This document shows, one piece after another, positions 1-8,825 of a DNA stretch of 31,686 nt (its first letter is position 1; the number at the start of each line of letters is the position of its first letter). The stretch comes from an uncultured Solobacterium sp. (GTDB lineage: Bacteria; Bacillota_I; Bacilli_A; Erysipelotrichales; Erysipelotrichaceae). The DNA is taken from positions 1 to 31,686 of the forward strand of contig URHY01000017.1 in the NCBI GenBank assembly GCA_900547815.1, given 5' to 3'. A program made the translations under genes and the position numbers. The notes under the pieces are model-generated. The model worked only from the letters and a program-made list of their open reading frames with translations, ran no database searches and was not told the DNA's origin.

Positions 1-80
1 CCCTACAATTTTTGAAGCCAACTTTTAGTCGACCCTATCTAATTGCGGATTACCAATCTTCTCTCCGTTAAAATTTGTTT

Positions 81-109
81 TTGACACTAAAAATGATTCG
101 CGCTATCAA
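81..109 (+). promoter_or_regulatory. Possible sigma-A-type promoter
   Basis: TTGACA (81-86) and TATCAA (104-109) are separated by exactly 17 bases. The -35 is perfect and the -10 is weak (4 of 6). It would give a leader of about 170 bases before the methionine sulfoxide reductase gene. Apart from a short inverted repeat built from AAGCTTT and AAAGCTT (162-177), I see no gene in positions 1-270. Confidence 0.3.
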
Positions 110-284
110 TTTTACTGTCTGTTATTCCTTCAGAAAGTATTAGTATCAATCCCAAATCCCCAAGCTTTAAAAAGCTTTATTTACACTATTATAGTACTTA
201 AAAAAATATTTTTTTCAATGACAAAAGTCACTAATTTCATAGATTTTTTGCACAAATTCAAATAAAATATATCTGGTGATAAAA

Positions 285-731
285 ATGAATGAAATTTTAA
301 TTGAACAATGCAATCTTTTAATTGATAAAACGCTGCCAAATATCGCAAATATTTCCAATTTAATTGCTCTTTTATATCATGAAATGAAAAACATCAATTG
401 GCTTGGCTTCTATATTTGTGATGAAAAAAATCAAGAGTGCACTCTAGGACCTTTCCAAGGAAAAGTAGCATGCACAAGAATCCCATACGGAAAAGGCGTT
501 GTTGGAACTTGCGCTAAAACACAAGAAACCCAAAGAATTGAAAATGTACACAAATTTCCAGGACACATCGCCTGTGATTGTGCTTCCAATTCAGAAATCT
601 GCATCCCTATAAAAAAAGATGACAAACTTGTTGCCATCTTAGATATTGATTCTTTTGAATTCAACAATTTCTCAAAAGAAGACCTTGAATCGTTAGAAAA
701 GATATCCGAACTGTTTAGTCCGCTTTTCTAA
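285..731 (+). CDS. msrC: Free methionine-(R)-sulfoxide reductase (GAF-domain fRMsr)
   Basis: A single-domain GAF protein of 148 residues that reduces free methionine-R-sulfoxide in the cytoplasm using thioredoxin. The family signature is clear: WLGFY (39-43), LGPFQGK (54-60), ACTRIPYGKG (62-71) and FPGHIACD (91-98). I chose the ATG at 285 because GGTGAT (275-280) is a Shine-Dalgarno site at good spacing; an upstream in-frame GTG at 276 lies inside that site. Of the three conserved cysteines (E. coli 84, 94, 118), the first is Cys63 and the third is Cys97. The middle one is Val73, with an extra Cys76 three residues on, so the redox relay may be altered. The 3' end overlaps the convergent acetyltransferase gene by 17 bases. 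Family assignment is firm; activity is inferred. Confidence 0.9.
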   Translation: MNEILIEQCNLLIDKTLPNIANISNLIALLYHEMKNINWLGFYICDEKNQECTLGPFQGKVACTRIPYGKGVVGTCAKTQETQRIENVHKFPGHIACDCASNSEICIPIKKDDKLVAILDIDSFEFNNFSKEDLESLEKISELFSPLF

Positions 732-1428
732 GTACATAGATATTATCCAGACTTGAATCGCTCTGTTGTACATTTAACCCTTCCAACAAATCTTTTGACA
801 AAACATCATCCACAACATGAACAAGAAATGATTTAGTCAAATGTCGCTTAGAGTGAAGAAAAGCTCTTTGTATAATTGTCTGACCGAGTTGATATTCATT
901 TGAAAGTGCCTGAACCATCAAACTCTTTTGCGGTGATACACCAATAAGAAGGTTGCAGGCATTTTTTTTATTCAAAAATGACAAACTTCCCTTAAAACTA
1001 AATGCATCATTGACATCCACTTTCAAAATATCCTCATTGAAATTTCCCCAATACGCATAACTATACACTGGATGATTTGATCGATATACATCTTTATAAT
1101 GTAAGAATAAATTTGTACAATCCTTATAAATTTCACTTGGTGTATATACCACATGAAATCCTGGCAAATTTTCACGTATTTCCTTCCATTTTTCATATGG
1201 ATAGAAATCACCAGCACATGCAGGATCTAAACAAGAATACGAAAAGCATGGCATACACAATACACCTGTATCTGTAATTAATTCTTGTAACGTTTCAATT
1301 AGCATTTGATAATTACCCACCAAACCACTATATCGACTAAGATCTGCTTCTAGAAGCACAAAACTTCCTTTTGTGATGCCTAAATTTATAAAAATCTGTT
1401 TAAAATCTTCTTTTGTATAAATTTCCAT
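715..1428 (-). CDS. AAC(3)-family N-acetyltransferase (aminoglycoside 3-N-acetyltransferase-like)
   Basis: A 237-residue protein of the Antibiotic_NAT family, whose members use acetyl-CoA to acetylate amines; some modify aminoglycosides. Family blocks are visible: an N-terminal GITKGSFVLLEADLS, then TDTGVLCMPCFSYSCLDPAC, the RSNHPVYSYAYWG segment with the conserved His, and a LLIGVSPQKSLMVQAL block near residue 165. It is shorter than typical resistance enzymes (about 260-290 residues) and diverged, as in the YokD-like group, so a resistance function should not be assumed. It follows glpK by 16 bases on the same strand and probably shares its transcript. Its own ribosome site is weak (AAGTTAGAAT). 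The gene tail overlaps the convergent msrC gene. Confidence 0.75.
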   Translation of the reverse strand: MEIYTKEDFKQIFINLGITKGSFVLLEADLSRYSGLVGNYQMLIETLQELITDTGVLCMPCFSYSCLDPACAGDFYPYEKWKEIRENLPGFHVVYTPSEIYKDCTNLFLHYKDVYRSNHPVYSYAYWGNFNEDILKVDVNDAFSFKGSLSFLNKKNACNLLIGVSPQKSLMVQALSNEYQLGQTIIQRAFLHSKRHLTKSFLVHVVDDVLSKDLLEGLNVQQSDSSLDNIYVLRKAD

Positions 1429-1444
1429 GCATTTATTCTAACTT

Positions 1445-2926
1445 TTATTTATAGCTCTGGCAAGTTTTTACTGCCTTTTTCCAATTCACATACAAACCAT
1501 CCATCTCTTCTTTTGTTTTTTCAGGAACAAATTCTCTTTGAAGTTCTATGCCCAACTCATCATCTTTCCAATACCCACAAGAAAGTCCAGCTAAATAAGC
1601 TGCGCCTAGCGCCGTTAATTCATTTGTTTTAAAGCGTTGAACAGGCAATTGCAACAAATCACTTTGAAATTGCAACAAGAAATTATTAGCAGCTGCACCA
1701 CCATCTACCTTTAAAGATGTGATATTGATTTGACTATCCTGCTTCATAGCTTCTAACACATCCTTTGACTGATATGCCATCGATTCCAAAGCTGCACGAA
1801 CAATATGATTTTTATTGGCACCAAACGTTAAACCTAAAACACTTGCCTGGCATGCATCATCCCAATATGGAGCACCCAAGCCAACAAACGCTGGCACAAT
1901 ATATACGCCATTTGTATCTTTAACACTTTCTGCCATAGCCTGCGTATCCTTCGTATTCTCAAATAGCTGCATCTGATCACGCAACCACTTCATTAAACTA
2001 CCAGAAACAAAGATACTTCCTTCAAGTGCATAACTCATTTGATCACCAATTTGCCATGCCACAGTCGATAACAAACCATTCTTGGATTCAACAATTTTAT
2101 CTCCTGTATTCATCAACATAAAACCGCCAGTTCCATATGTATTTTTGATAGCACCTGCACTAAAACAACCTTGACCAAATAGCGCAGCCTGTTGATCTCC
2201 AACAACACTACAAATTGGCACTTCTTGACCAAAGAAATGATAGGATGCTGTTGTACAATATGTATAAGATGTTGGTTTAACTTCTGGTAAGATTTCTCTT
2301 GGAATATCAAATAGACTCAACAATTCATCATCCCATTCAAGCGTATGAATATTAAACAATAATGTTCGACTTGCATTAGATACATCCGTGATATGTGTTT
2401 TCGATCCTGACAATTTCCATACGATCCAACTATCCATCGTTCCAAATAAAACTTCACCCTTCTTTGCCTTTTCATATACATCTGGATTATGATCAAAAAT
2501 AAAGCGGATCTTGCTTGCTGAAAAATAAGGATCTATACGAAGTCCAGTCTTTGCCTTTACAACCTCTTCATATCCATTCTCTTTCCAACTATCGCAGATA
2601 CTCTTTGTTTGTTTAGATTGCCATACAATAGCTGGACTTACCGGAAGTCCTGTATTCGCATCCCATAACACACTTGTTTCACGCTGATTACTAATACCGA
2701 TAGCACATACCTGTTCTGGACTAATTTTACTTTTTAATATCACTTCACTCATTACTGCTAAACAAGCTAGCCATATCTCATTAGCATCTTGTTCTACCCA
2801 TCCAGGATGTGGATAAGATATTGTCGTTTCTTTTTGTGCAATTTCAACCACATTCGCCGCCTTATCAAATAATACAGCACGTGTACTTGTTGTTCCGTGG
2901 TCAATTGCTAAAATATATTTTTGCAT
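1445..2926 (-). CDS. glpK: Glycerol kinase
   Basis: A 493-residue FGGY-family kinase that phosphorylates glycerol to glycerol-3-phosphate with ATP. The N-terminal DHGTTSTRA phosphate-binding loop, GWVEQDANEIW, SNQRETSVLW and the C-terminal VDGGAAANNFLLQFQSD block are all present at normal length. His230 in SYHFFGQEV matches the histidine that HPr phosphorylates in Firmicute glycerol kinases, so activation by the PTS is likely. AAGGAGA lies 8 bases before the ATG. A promoter and palindrome lie directly upstream. No glpF or glpO is adjacent; the downstream partner is the AAC(3)-like gene. Confidence 0.96.
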   Translation of the reverse strand: MQKYILAIDHGTTSTRAVLFDKAANVVEIAQKETTISYPHPGWVEQDANEIWLACLAVMSEVILKSKISPEQVCAIGISNQRETSVLWDANTGLPVSPAIVWQSKQTKSICDSWKENGYEEVVKAKTGLRIDPYFSASKIRFIFDHNPDVYEKAKKGEVLFGTMDSWIVWKLSGSKTHITDVSNASRTLLFNIHTLEWDDELLSLFDIPREILPEVKPTSYTYCTTASYHFFGQEVPICSVVGDQQAALFGQGCFSAGAIKNTYGTGGFMLMNTGDKIVESKNGLLSTVAWQIGDQMSYALEGSIFVSGSLMKWLRDQMQLFENTKDTQAMAESVKDTNGVYIVPAFVGLGAPYWDDACQASVLGLTFGANKNHIVRAALESMAYQSKDVLEAMKQDSQINITSLKVDGGAAANNFLLQFQSDLLQLPVQRFKTNELTALGAAYLAGLSCGYWKDDELGIELQREFVPEKTKEEMDGLYVNWKKAVKTCQSYK

Positions 2927-2950
2927 AGAAAAAATCTCCTTATATGTAAT

Positions 2951-2979
2951 ATTTTAATCTTTTTGTAAGCCCTTTACAA
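2951..2979 (-). promoter_or_regulatory. glpK promoter with a palindrome over the -35
   Basis: On the minus strand TTGTAA (2979-2974 to 2963 arm side) and TAAAAT (2956-2951) are separated by 17 bases. The -35 hexamer is one arm of a palindrome, TTGTAA-AGGGC-TTACAA (2963-2979). It resembles a catabolite-response element but has one extra central base, so a CcpA site is only a possibility. Confidence 0.5.
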
Positions 2980-2990
2980 GATTTCATAAA

Positions 2991-3021
2991 TAAAAGAAAA
3001 GAGATGTCAAAAACATCTCTT
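2991..3021 (-). terminator. pheT rho-independent terminator
   Basis: AAGAGATGT pairs with ACATCTCTT (9 bp, loop of 5) and is followed on the minus strand by TTTCTTTTA. The stem overlaps the pheT stop codon. It separates pheST from glpK. Confidence 0.85.
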
Positions 3022-5407
3022 AGCTACGAAGTGTTGCATTGCAGTCTTTTTGAATATGTTCAAGGATTGCTTCAAACACTTGGTTGATTTCTTCATCTTT
3101 TAATGTATGTGTATCTGATTGGAATGTAATAGACAACGCAACAGATTTTTCATCCTTACTTACATGTTCACCTTCATAAACATCAAATACTTCTACATCA
3201 CGAATAATCATTTCTTTATTCAAACGACCTTGCTTATTAATTGTATCCACTACCTTTTGTACTGGCATTGTACGATTTAGAACAAATGCCAAGTCGCGAG
3301 TTACACTTGGATATTTTGAAACTGGGCTGAATTTGATTTTTGATTTCTTCACATTAATAAGTGCAGCAAAGTCGATTTCGGCCATCACAATATTTTTACC
3401 ATATTGAGGATGAATATCACCCAAAAGACCTACACAATCTTTTCCTAACATAATTTTTGCACTGCGATATGGATGGAAGTGTGTTGTATCCATATCATTT
3501 TCTACGAATGAAACTCTTTGAGCAGCAATACCAATCTGTTCTAAGAAGGCTTCAATCAAACCTTTTAATGTATAGAAATCGCTAGGTGTCACATCACTTG
3601 TCCAACGAGTTTGTTGTAAATTTCCACTCATCGCGATAGCTAAATGCATCTTAGCCCCACTAACACCTGCTACATCACTTAATTCAAAGACATTAATATC
3701 TTTGATATTACGAGCACGGTTATATGAAATTACATCTAACAAACTAGGTAAAATGCTTGTACGAATATAACGACGTTCTTCACTCATTGGACTTGCTAAT
3801 TCAATCGCTTCGTCCTTATTAAGAATTGCATTATCTTTCTTTTCAGTACTAATTAAAGTATATGTTAAACAATCTTGTAAGCCTTGTGAACATAGGAATT
3901 GGCGTGCTTGACGTGTTAATTGTTGTTTATATGTTAATTTACCTTCTGTCATAGGCATAACAGGAAGTGTACTAGGTAAACGATCATAACCTAACATACG
4001 AATAACTTCTTCACTTAAATCAGCCATACCTTCCATATCAGTTCTTGAACTTGGAATGTGACAAGTAATTGTTGAATCTTTAACTTCTGGTTTAAAATCT
4101 AAACGTGTAAATACATCCACAACTTCATCTAAATTAAAATCTGTACCTAAACGATTGTTGATGGCTTCTAGTGTACAAGAAATTGATTTTGGCTCATATG
4201 GAACTTGTCCATATTGAACAGTTTCTTCAATTCCAGTCGCATTGGCATATTCAATCAACAATTGAACGGCACGATCCAATGCTTTTTTACTAGCTAGTGG
4301 TTCAATACCTTTTTGATAGCGTACACTTGCTTCTGTAGATAAATTTAAACGACGTGCTGTATTACGAATCGCAACATGATCAAAAATAGCACATTCAATA
4401 ATAATAGAATCTGTTGTATCTAAAATCTTAGAATCATCTCCACCCATAATTCCGGCAATACCGATTGGTTTACCTTGGTTTGTGATAACAATGTCTTCTG
4501 GTTGTAATTTATAAGTTACACCATCTAATGCTGTATATTCCTCATCAAATCCATCAGCAACGACAATACTTTGGCTAGGTAACGACTTTGCATCATAGAA
4601 GTGCATTGGCTGCCCTGTTTCTAACATTACAATGTTTGAAATATCAACAATATTATTGATAGACTTTACACCACTAGCTGCCAATAATTCCTTCATCCAT
4701 TTTGGACTTTCTTTGATTGTTAAATGATTAATAACTTTTCCATAGAATAATGGACATTTTGATGTTGTACTTTCTACATGCAACTGACTTGGTGTACCTA
4801 CATCACTAGCCCCTTCATATTCTGGAAGTTTAACTTCACGATTTAAAATAGCTCCTGCTTCTTTTGCCATATTAAATGCAGCTAAACAATCATTACGATT
4901 TGGTGTTAAACCAATATCTAACACTTCATCATCTAAACCTAAATAGCCAAGTGGATCTGTATTTCCTACAGGTGCATCAGCTGGTAATACTTCAATGCCA
5001 TTCTTTTGATTTTCATCTAAACTAGCTGGATCCACCCCTAGTTCAAGTAATGAACAAATCATACCATTACTTTCAACACCGCGAATCACACCATTCTTGA
5101 TTTCTCCACCAGGTAAAACAGCACCTGGTAGTGCAACAATTACATTTTGTCCTGCAGCCACATTTGGTGCACCACACACAATATTTACCACTTCATTTCC
5201 AACATTTACAGTTGTACAGTGTAAGTGATCACTATCCGGGTGATCAACACATGTTTCAACATGACCGATCACTAAATTTGTTCCTTGAGATAAATGTTCA
5301 ATACCCTCTACTTCAAAACCAGCATCTGTAATACGTTTTGCCATCTCTTCAATAGAAAGATCTTGTACATCCATAAATTGATTAAACCATTTTCTTGAAA
5401 TACGCAT
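3020..5407 (-). CDS. pheT: Phenylalanine--tRNA ligase, beta subunit
   Basis: A 795-residue beta chain of the alpha2-beta2 enzyme that charges tRNA-Phe. Full-length architecture is visible: an N-terminal tRNA-binding OB fold (about 40-150, with HPDSDHLHCTTVNVG and IVCGAPNV), B3/B4 editing region, B5, a catalytic-like core and a C-terminal ferredoxin-like anticodon-binding domain starting near KYPSVTRDLAFVL. AGGAGG lies before the ATG, and pheS ends 12 bases upstream, so both are translated from one mRNA. Expression should follow the T-box upstream of pheS. Confidence 0.97.
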   Translation of the reverse strand: MRISRKWFNQFMDVQDLSIEEMAKRITDAGFEVEGIEHLSQGTNLVIGHVETCVDHPDSDHLHCTTVNVGNEVVNIVCGAPNVAAGQNVIVALPGAVLPGGEIKNGVIRGVESNGMICSLLELGVDPASLDENQKNGIEVLPADAPVGNTDPLGYLGLDDEVLDIGLTPNRNDCLAAFNMAKEAGAILNREVKLPEYEGASDVGTPSQLHVESTTSKCPLFYGKVINHLTIKESPKWMKELLAASGVKSINNIVDISNIVMLETGQPMHFYDAKSLPSQSIVVADGFDEEYTALDGVTYKLQPEDIVITNQGKPIGIAGIMGGDDSKILDTTDSIIIECAIFDHVAIRNTARRLNLSTEASVRYQKGIEPLASKKALDRAVQLLIEYANATGIEETVQYGQVPYEPKSISCTLEAINNRLGTDFNLDEVVDVFTRLDFKPEVKDSTITCHIPSSRTDMEGMADLSEEVIRMLGYDRLPSTLPVMPMTEGKLTYKQQLTRQARQFLCSQGLQDCLTYTLISTEKKDNAILNKDEAIELASPMSEERRYIRTSILPSLLDVISYNRARNIKDINVFELSDVAGVSGAKMHLAIAMSGNLQQTRWTSDVTPSDFYTLKGLIEAFLEQIGIAAQRVSFVENDMDTTHFHPYRSAKIMLGKDCVGLLGDIHPQYGKNIVMAEIDFAALINVKKSKIKFSPVSKYPSVTRDLAFVLNRTMPVQKVVDTINKQGRLNKEMIIRDVEVFDVYEGEHVSKDEKSVALSITFQSDTHTLKDEEINQVFEAILEHIQKDCNATLRS

Positions 5408-5419
5408 ATTTAAATCCTC

Positions 5420-6454
5420 CTACTCATAACGTTTGAATGTAGAATTGAATCGTTTATCATTTGTATAGAAATGACGAATATCATCAATACCATACTTCAA
5501 CATCGCAACACGCTCAATACCTACACCAAAGGCAAAACCACTACATTTTTCTGGATCATATCCAGCCATTTTTAATACATTTGGATGTACTTCACCAGCT
5601 CCAAGAATTTCAATCCATCCAGTGCCTTTACATGTTGGACATCCCTTTCCGTTACAAATGTGACATGAAACATCCACTTCAACACTTGGTTCAGTGAATG
5701 GGAAATAACTTGGTCTGAAACGAATTTGGCGGTCTTGACCAAATAATTTTTTTGCCATGAATTCCAAAGTTCCTTTTAAGTCAGCTAATGTAACTTTTTC
5801 ACCAATAACCAATCCTTCCATCTGCATGAATTGGTGTGAGTGAGTCGCATCATCATCATCACGACGGTATACCTTACCAGGGCATACTACTTTGATTGGA
5901 AGATTTGGTGCACTTTCTTCTAATACAACCATCTGAATTGCAGTTGTATGCGTTCTTAATAAACGATTTGGATCAATATATAAAGAGTCCTGCATATCAC
6001 GTGCTGGGTGATCCTTTGGAATATTGGCTCTTTCGAAACAATATTCATCATCTACGATATCGTCACCTTCAATAACTTGATATCCTAAACCAATGAATAA
6101 ATCCTCTAATTCTTGGCGTACTAAGTTTAATGGGTGAGCATTACCTAATTCTGGTTTACGACCTGGCAAAGTAATATCGATCTTTTCAGATTCGATTTTT
6201 TTCTGCATTTCTAAAGCTGCCAATTGCTCTTTCTTTTCTTCAATCATTTTAGAAAGATCTTGTTTTAATTGGTTAACCTTTTGTCCAAAGATGGGTTTTT
6301 CCTCCTTTGACAAATCTTTCATACCTTTCATCAACTCTTGAACGGGTCCTTTTTTTCCTAAATACAAGACACGTAAATCGTTCAATGAAGATGAATCTTT
6401 AACATCTTGAATTTTTTGTGTAGCTTCCTGCAAAAGCTCTTCAATTGTTTTCAT
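5420..6454 (-). CDS. pheS: Phenylalanine--tRNA ligase, alpha subunit
   Basis: A 344-residue catalytic subunit. The N-terminal coiled coil (about 1-85) is followed by the class II core: DIVDDEYCFERANIP, the HPARDMQDSLY motif, motif 2 as VYRRDDDDATHSHQF and motif 3 near FGVGIERVAML. The CHICNGKGCPTCKG cysteine segment is normal in the family. The start at 6454 has AAAGGAAG at proper spacing. The open frame extends 14 codons further, but those codons are the T-box terminator hairpin and tail, so they are untranslated leader. First gene of pheST. Confidence 0.97.
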   Translation of the reverse strand: MKTIEELLQEATQKIQDVKDSSSLNDLRVLYLGKKGPVQELMKGMKDLSKEEKPIFGQKVNQLKQDLSKMIEEKKEQLAALEMQKKIESEKIDITLPGRKPELGNAHPLNLVRQELEDLFIGLGYQVIEGDDIVDDEYCFERANIPKDHPARDMQDSLYIDPNRLLRTHTTAIQMVVLEESAPNLPIKVVCPGKVYRRDDDDATHSHQFMQMEGLVIGEKVTLADLKGTLEFMAKKLFGQDRQIRFRPSYFPFTEPSVEVDVSCHICNGKGCPTCKGTGWIEILGAGEVHPNVLKMAGYDPEKCSGFAFGVGIERVAMLKYGIDDIRHFYTNDKRFNSTFKRYE

Positions 6455-6477
6455 GTTGTTCTTCCTTTCCCTAAAAA

Positions 6478-6698
6478 CAAAAAAAAGACGACGCAAGAAC
6501 GACTTTTTGCCGCGTTACCATCTTGCTTCGTCTTGATAGACACACTTAATTGACCATGATAACCGTATGAAACGGAAGAGGTTTTAACTCTTACTCAAAG
6601 GTGAATTCACTATCCCTACTCATATAAACCTTTCACCAATTGGTTTACTCTCTGATCTAAGCGCTAAATAGCTACTATGTCTTCTCATTGTTTTAACA
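6478..6698 (-). ncRNA. T-box riboswitch (Phe) controlling pheST
   Basis: On the minus strand a structured leader ends with the T-box core TGGTAACGCG (6520-6511). Its UGGU is complementary to the ACCA end of tRNA-Phe. The core sits between the arms of a terminator: 13-base arms at 6521-6533 and 6486-6498 with one mismatch, then a run of T. An upstream GTGAATTCAC (6610-6601) carries UUC (6605-6603), the expected phenylalanine specifier codon, followed by A. Uncharged tRNA-Phe should stabilise the antiterminator and permit pheST transcription. Confidence 0.9.
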
Positions 6699-6704
6699 GT
6701 TCAA

Positions 6705-6733
6705 ATTATATCGAAGTCCATGTTTTTTTTCAA
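6705..6733 (-). promoter_or_regulatory. pheST promoter
   Basis: TTGAAA (6733-6728) and TATAAT (6710-6705) with a 17-base spacer, reading into the T-box leader. Confidence 0.8.
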
Positions 6734-6745
6734 GCCGAAGTATGG

Positions 6746-6751
6746 TAATAT
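6746..6751 (+). promoter_or_regulatory. Possible extended -10 for the TrmH-type gene, leaderless start
   Basis: TGGTAATAT (6743-6751) has the form TGn plus a -10-like hexamer. Initiation about 7 bases downstream would fall on the A of the ATG at 6758. No convincing Shine-Dalgarno site precedes that ATG. A leaderless mRNA is therefore possible; this is inferred from spacing only. Confidence 0.3.
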
Positions 6752-6757
6752 TTTTCT

Positions 6758-7492
6758 ATGATTCAATCAATAAACAATAAGAAAATAAAAGAATACGCCA
6801 AACTCATCCAAAAAAAAGAAAGAGATAAGACAAATCTATTTCTAGTTGAAGGCGAACATATGATAAAGGAAGCATTTCACGCAAATGCTCTACAAGAACT
6901 ATTTATCCTTGAAGGGATTGAGTGTCCAATAGAGTTTAACTATGAAACGGTAACGCAACAAGTATTAAATAAATTGTCAAATCAGAATTCTAATTCAAAG
7001 ATGATTGGTATATGTAAAAAATTAAACTTAACTCCAAAAAATGAAGAAAACATTCTATTACTAGACAATGTACAAGATCCAGGCAATGTAGGTACGATTT
7101 TAAGAACTGCCCATTCTTTTGGCATTGACTGCATTTACATGTCAAAGGGCTGTGCCGATATCTACAATCCAAAAACGATTCAATCCAGTCAAGGTGCACT
7201 ATTCTATATCCCTGTGATCCAAACAGATCTTAAAGAAGAAATCAAACTACTCCAAGAAAGAAATGTTGAAGTATATGCCACAGCTCTACATGACAACCAT
7301 AAGGACCTTCAAGAGATCAAGCCAAGCAAAAAATATGCGATTTTAGTTGGCAATGAAGGACAAGGTGTGCGCAAGGAATTGATTGATTTAAGCAATCACA
7401 TTGTCAAAATTGAAATGGAAACTTTTGAAAGTCTAAATGTGGCCATTGCGACATCCATTTGTATGTATACATTTAAATACGCAAAAAGGTAG
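6758..7492 (+). CDS. TrmH/SpoU-family RNA 2'-O-methyltransferase (YsgA-like)
   Basis: A 244-residue SPOUT methyltransferase that uses S-adenosylmethionine to methylate a ribose in rRNA or tRNA. An N-terminal substrate-binding domain (about 1-90, with LFLVEGEHMIKEA) precedes the knotted catalytic domain. The three SpoU motifs are NVQDPGNVGTILRTAHSFG, ILVGNEGQGV and ESLNVAIATSICMY. The conserved Asn and Arg of motif 1 and the Asn of motif 3 are present. A gene of this family often sits divergent to or beside pheST in Firmicutes. The exact target base cannot be told from sequence. Confidence 0.9.
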   Translation: MIQSINNKKIKEYAKLIQKKERDKTNLFLVEGEHMIKEAFHANALQELFILEGIECPIEFNYETVTQQVLNKLSNQNSNSKMIGICKKLNLTPKNEENILLLDNVQDPGNVGTILRTAHSFGIDCIYMSKGCADIYNPKTIQSSQGALFYIPVIQTDLKEEIKLLQERNVEVYATALHDNHKDLQEIKPSKKYAILVGNEGQGVRKELIDLSNHIVKIEMETFESLNVAIATSICMYTFKYAKR

Positions 7493-7507
7493 CGAATGCT
7501 ACCTTTT
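7483..7507. terminator. Bidirectional terminator between convergent genes
   Basis: AAAAAGGTAGC-GAAT-GCTACCTTTT. The stem is flanked by A on the left and T on the right, so it can end transcription from both sides. It overlaps the stop codons of both the methyltransferase and the MATE gene. Confidence 0.8.
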
Positions 7508-8818
7508 CATTTTTCTCCATTCAAATAATGAATATGTGGTACATATAAATTCCGTAACCACAAAAGCATACCAACCAACTTGAATGCCAAAACATTTCAT
7601 TAAGCCATATGTCAATGGAATCAAAATGACAAGTTGTCTAGCCAAAGTGATCACTAACGAAGTATTTGCCTTATTTAAAGCCTGGAAGGCAGCACATAGT
7701 ACCATACTGATACCGGCAAACACAAAGCTTAAGCTAATGATTTTTAAGGCGGGTATTCCTAACCCATACATTTGGTCATTCGCACTAAACATAGCTAATA
7801 ATTGTTTAGGGAATAATTGAAATACAATTGTTCCTACAGCCATAATGAAAATCGATAAAATCATGGAAAATTGTATAGCTTCAATTGCTCGATCTTTTCT
7901 GTTGGCCCCATTATTATAGGCAACAATTGGAATTAAGGCATTGGTGATTCCAAGCACGGCCATATTCAAGAAATTCTGTAATTTATAGTAAACACTAAAG
8001 ACAGTAATCGCCATAGCTGAGATTGGTGCTAGAATCATATTCATAAAAACAGTCATAAAACTTAATACGGACTGCATTAATATGGCAGGTACACCTACTT
8101 TATAGATTTTACAAAGAATAGGTATCGAAAAGGAAAAATTATGTATATGTATATCCAATTCTTTTATTTTTACCTTCGTAATAACATATCCAATAAGCAT
8201 GGCACAAAACTGTCCAATAACAGTCGCAATGGCCGCTCCGGCAACACCCATTTCAGGTAGACCGAACCATCCAAAGATCAAGATTGGATCTAGGATAATA
8301 TTGATAATGGCTCCTGCACCTTGCATAACCATGTTGTAAATAGCATTTCCTGTTGCCTGCATAATTCGTTCAAAAATAATTTGTACAAAGACACTAAATG
8401 AAAACATCGTACATATATGAATATAAGTATTGGCTAGTGAAACCACATTTGAATCGGATGTAAACCAAGATAAAAATACATTAGAAAATAGTAAACCTAA
8501 AATCAAAAAGACAAGTCCATTCACAAATCCTAACAAGATTCCATGCATCATTGTATTATTCGCATAATCAAATTTCTTTTCACCTAAATATCGTGCAAGC
8601 AATGTATTAAATCCAACGGCTGTACCACATGCAATCGCAATCATAATGGTTTGTACCGGATAACATAAAGATACAGCGGTTAGTGCATCACTCGATACCT
8701 TTGCGACAAAGATACTATCGACAATATTATATAAAGCCTGGATCACCATCGAGATGATGATGGGCAAACTCATAGAAACCACCAATTGTTTGATTTCCAT
8801 ATTTTCCATTTTATTCAT
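7499..8818 (-). CDS. MATE-family multidrug efflux transporter
   Basis: A 439-residue membrane protein with about 12 hydrophobic segments. MATE proteins expel cationic compounds by Na+ or H+ antiport. Family features include the N-terminal SMSLPIIISMVIQALYNIVD segment, then VGFNTLLARYLGE, and the repeated half starting near residue 230 with GVPAILMQSVLSF. The ATG at 8818 follows GGGGAGG at 9 bases; two further in-frame ATGs lie within the next 7 codons. The gene follows deoB by 85 bases, and that gap holds an unusual pairing structure including the ribosome site. Substrate unknown; the place behind deoD-deoB hints at a nucleoside-related compound, but that is weak inference. Confidence 0.9.
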   Translation of the reverse strand: MNKMENMEIKQLVVSMSLPIIISMVIQALYNIVDSIFVAKVSSDALTAVSLCYPVQTIMIAIACGTAVGFNTLLARYLGEKKFDYANNTMMHGILLGFVNGLVFLILGLLFSNVFLSWFTSDSNVVSLANTYIHICTMFSFSVFVQIIFERIMQATGNAIYNMVMQGAGAIINIILDPILIFGWFGLPEMGVAGAAIATVIGQFCAMLIGYVITKVKIKELDIHIHNFSFSIPILCKIYKVGVPAILMQSVLSFMTVFMNMILAPISAMAITVFSVYYKLQNFLNMAVLGITNALIPIVAYNNGANRKDRAIEAIQFSMILSIFIMAVGTIVFQLFPKQLLAMFSANDQMYGLGIPALKIISLSFVFAGISMVLCAAFQALNKANTSLVITLARQLVILIPLTYGLMKCFGIQVGWYAFVVTEFICTTYSLFEWRKMKR

Positions 8819-8825
8819 AAAAAAT

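Noticed and set aside
2963..2979. Classic CcpA cre site before glpK
   Set aside because: The arms fit, but the central spacing is one base too long and the central CG is missing.
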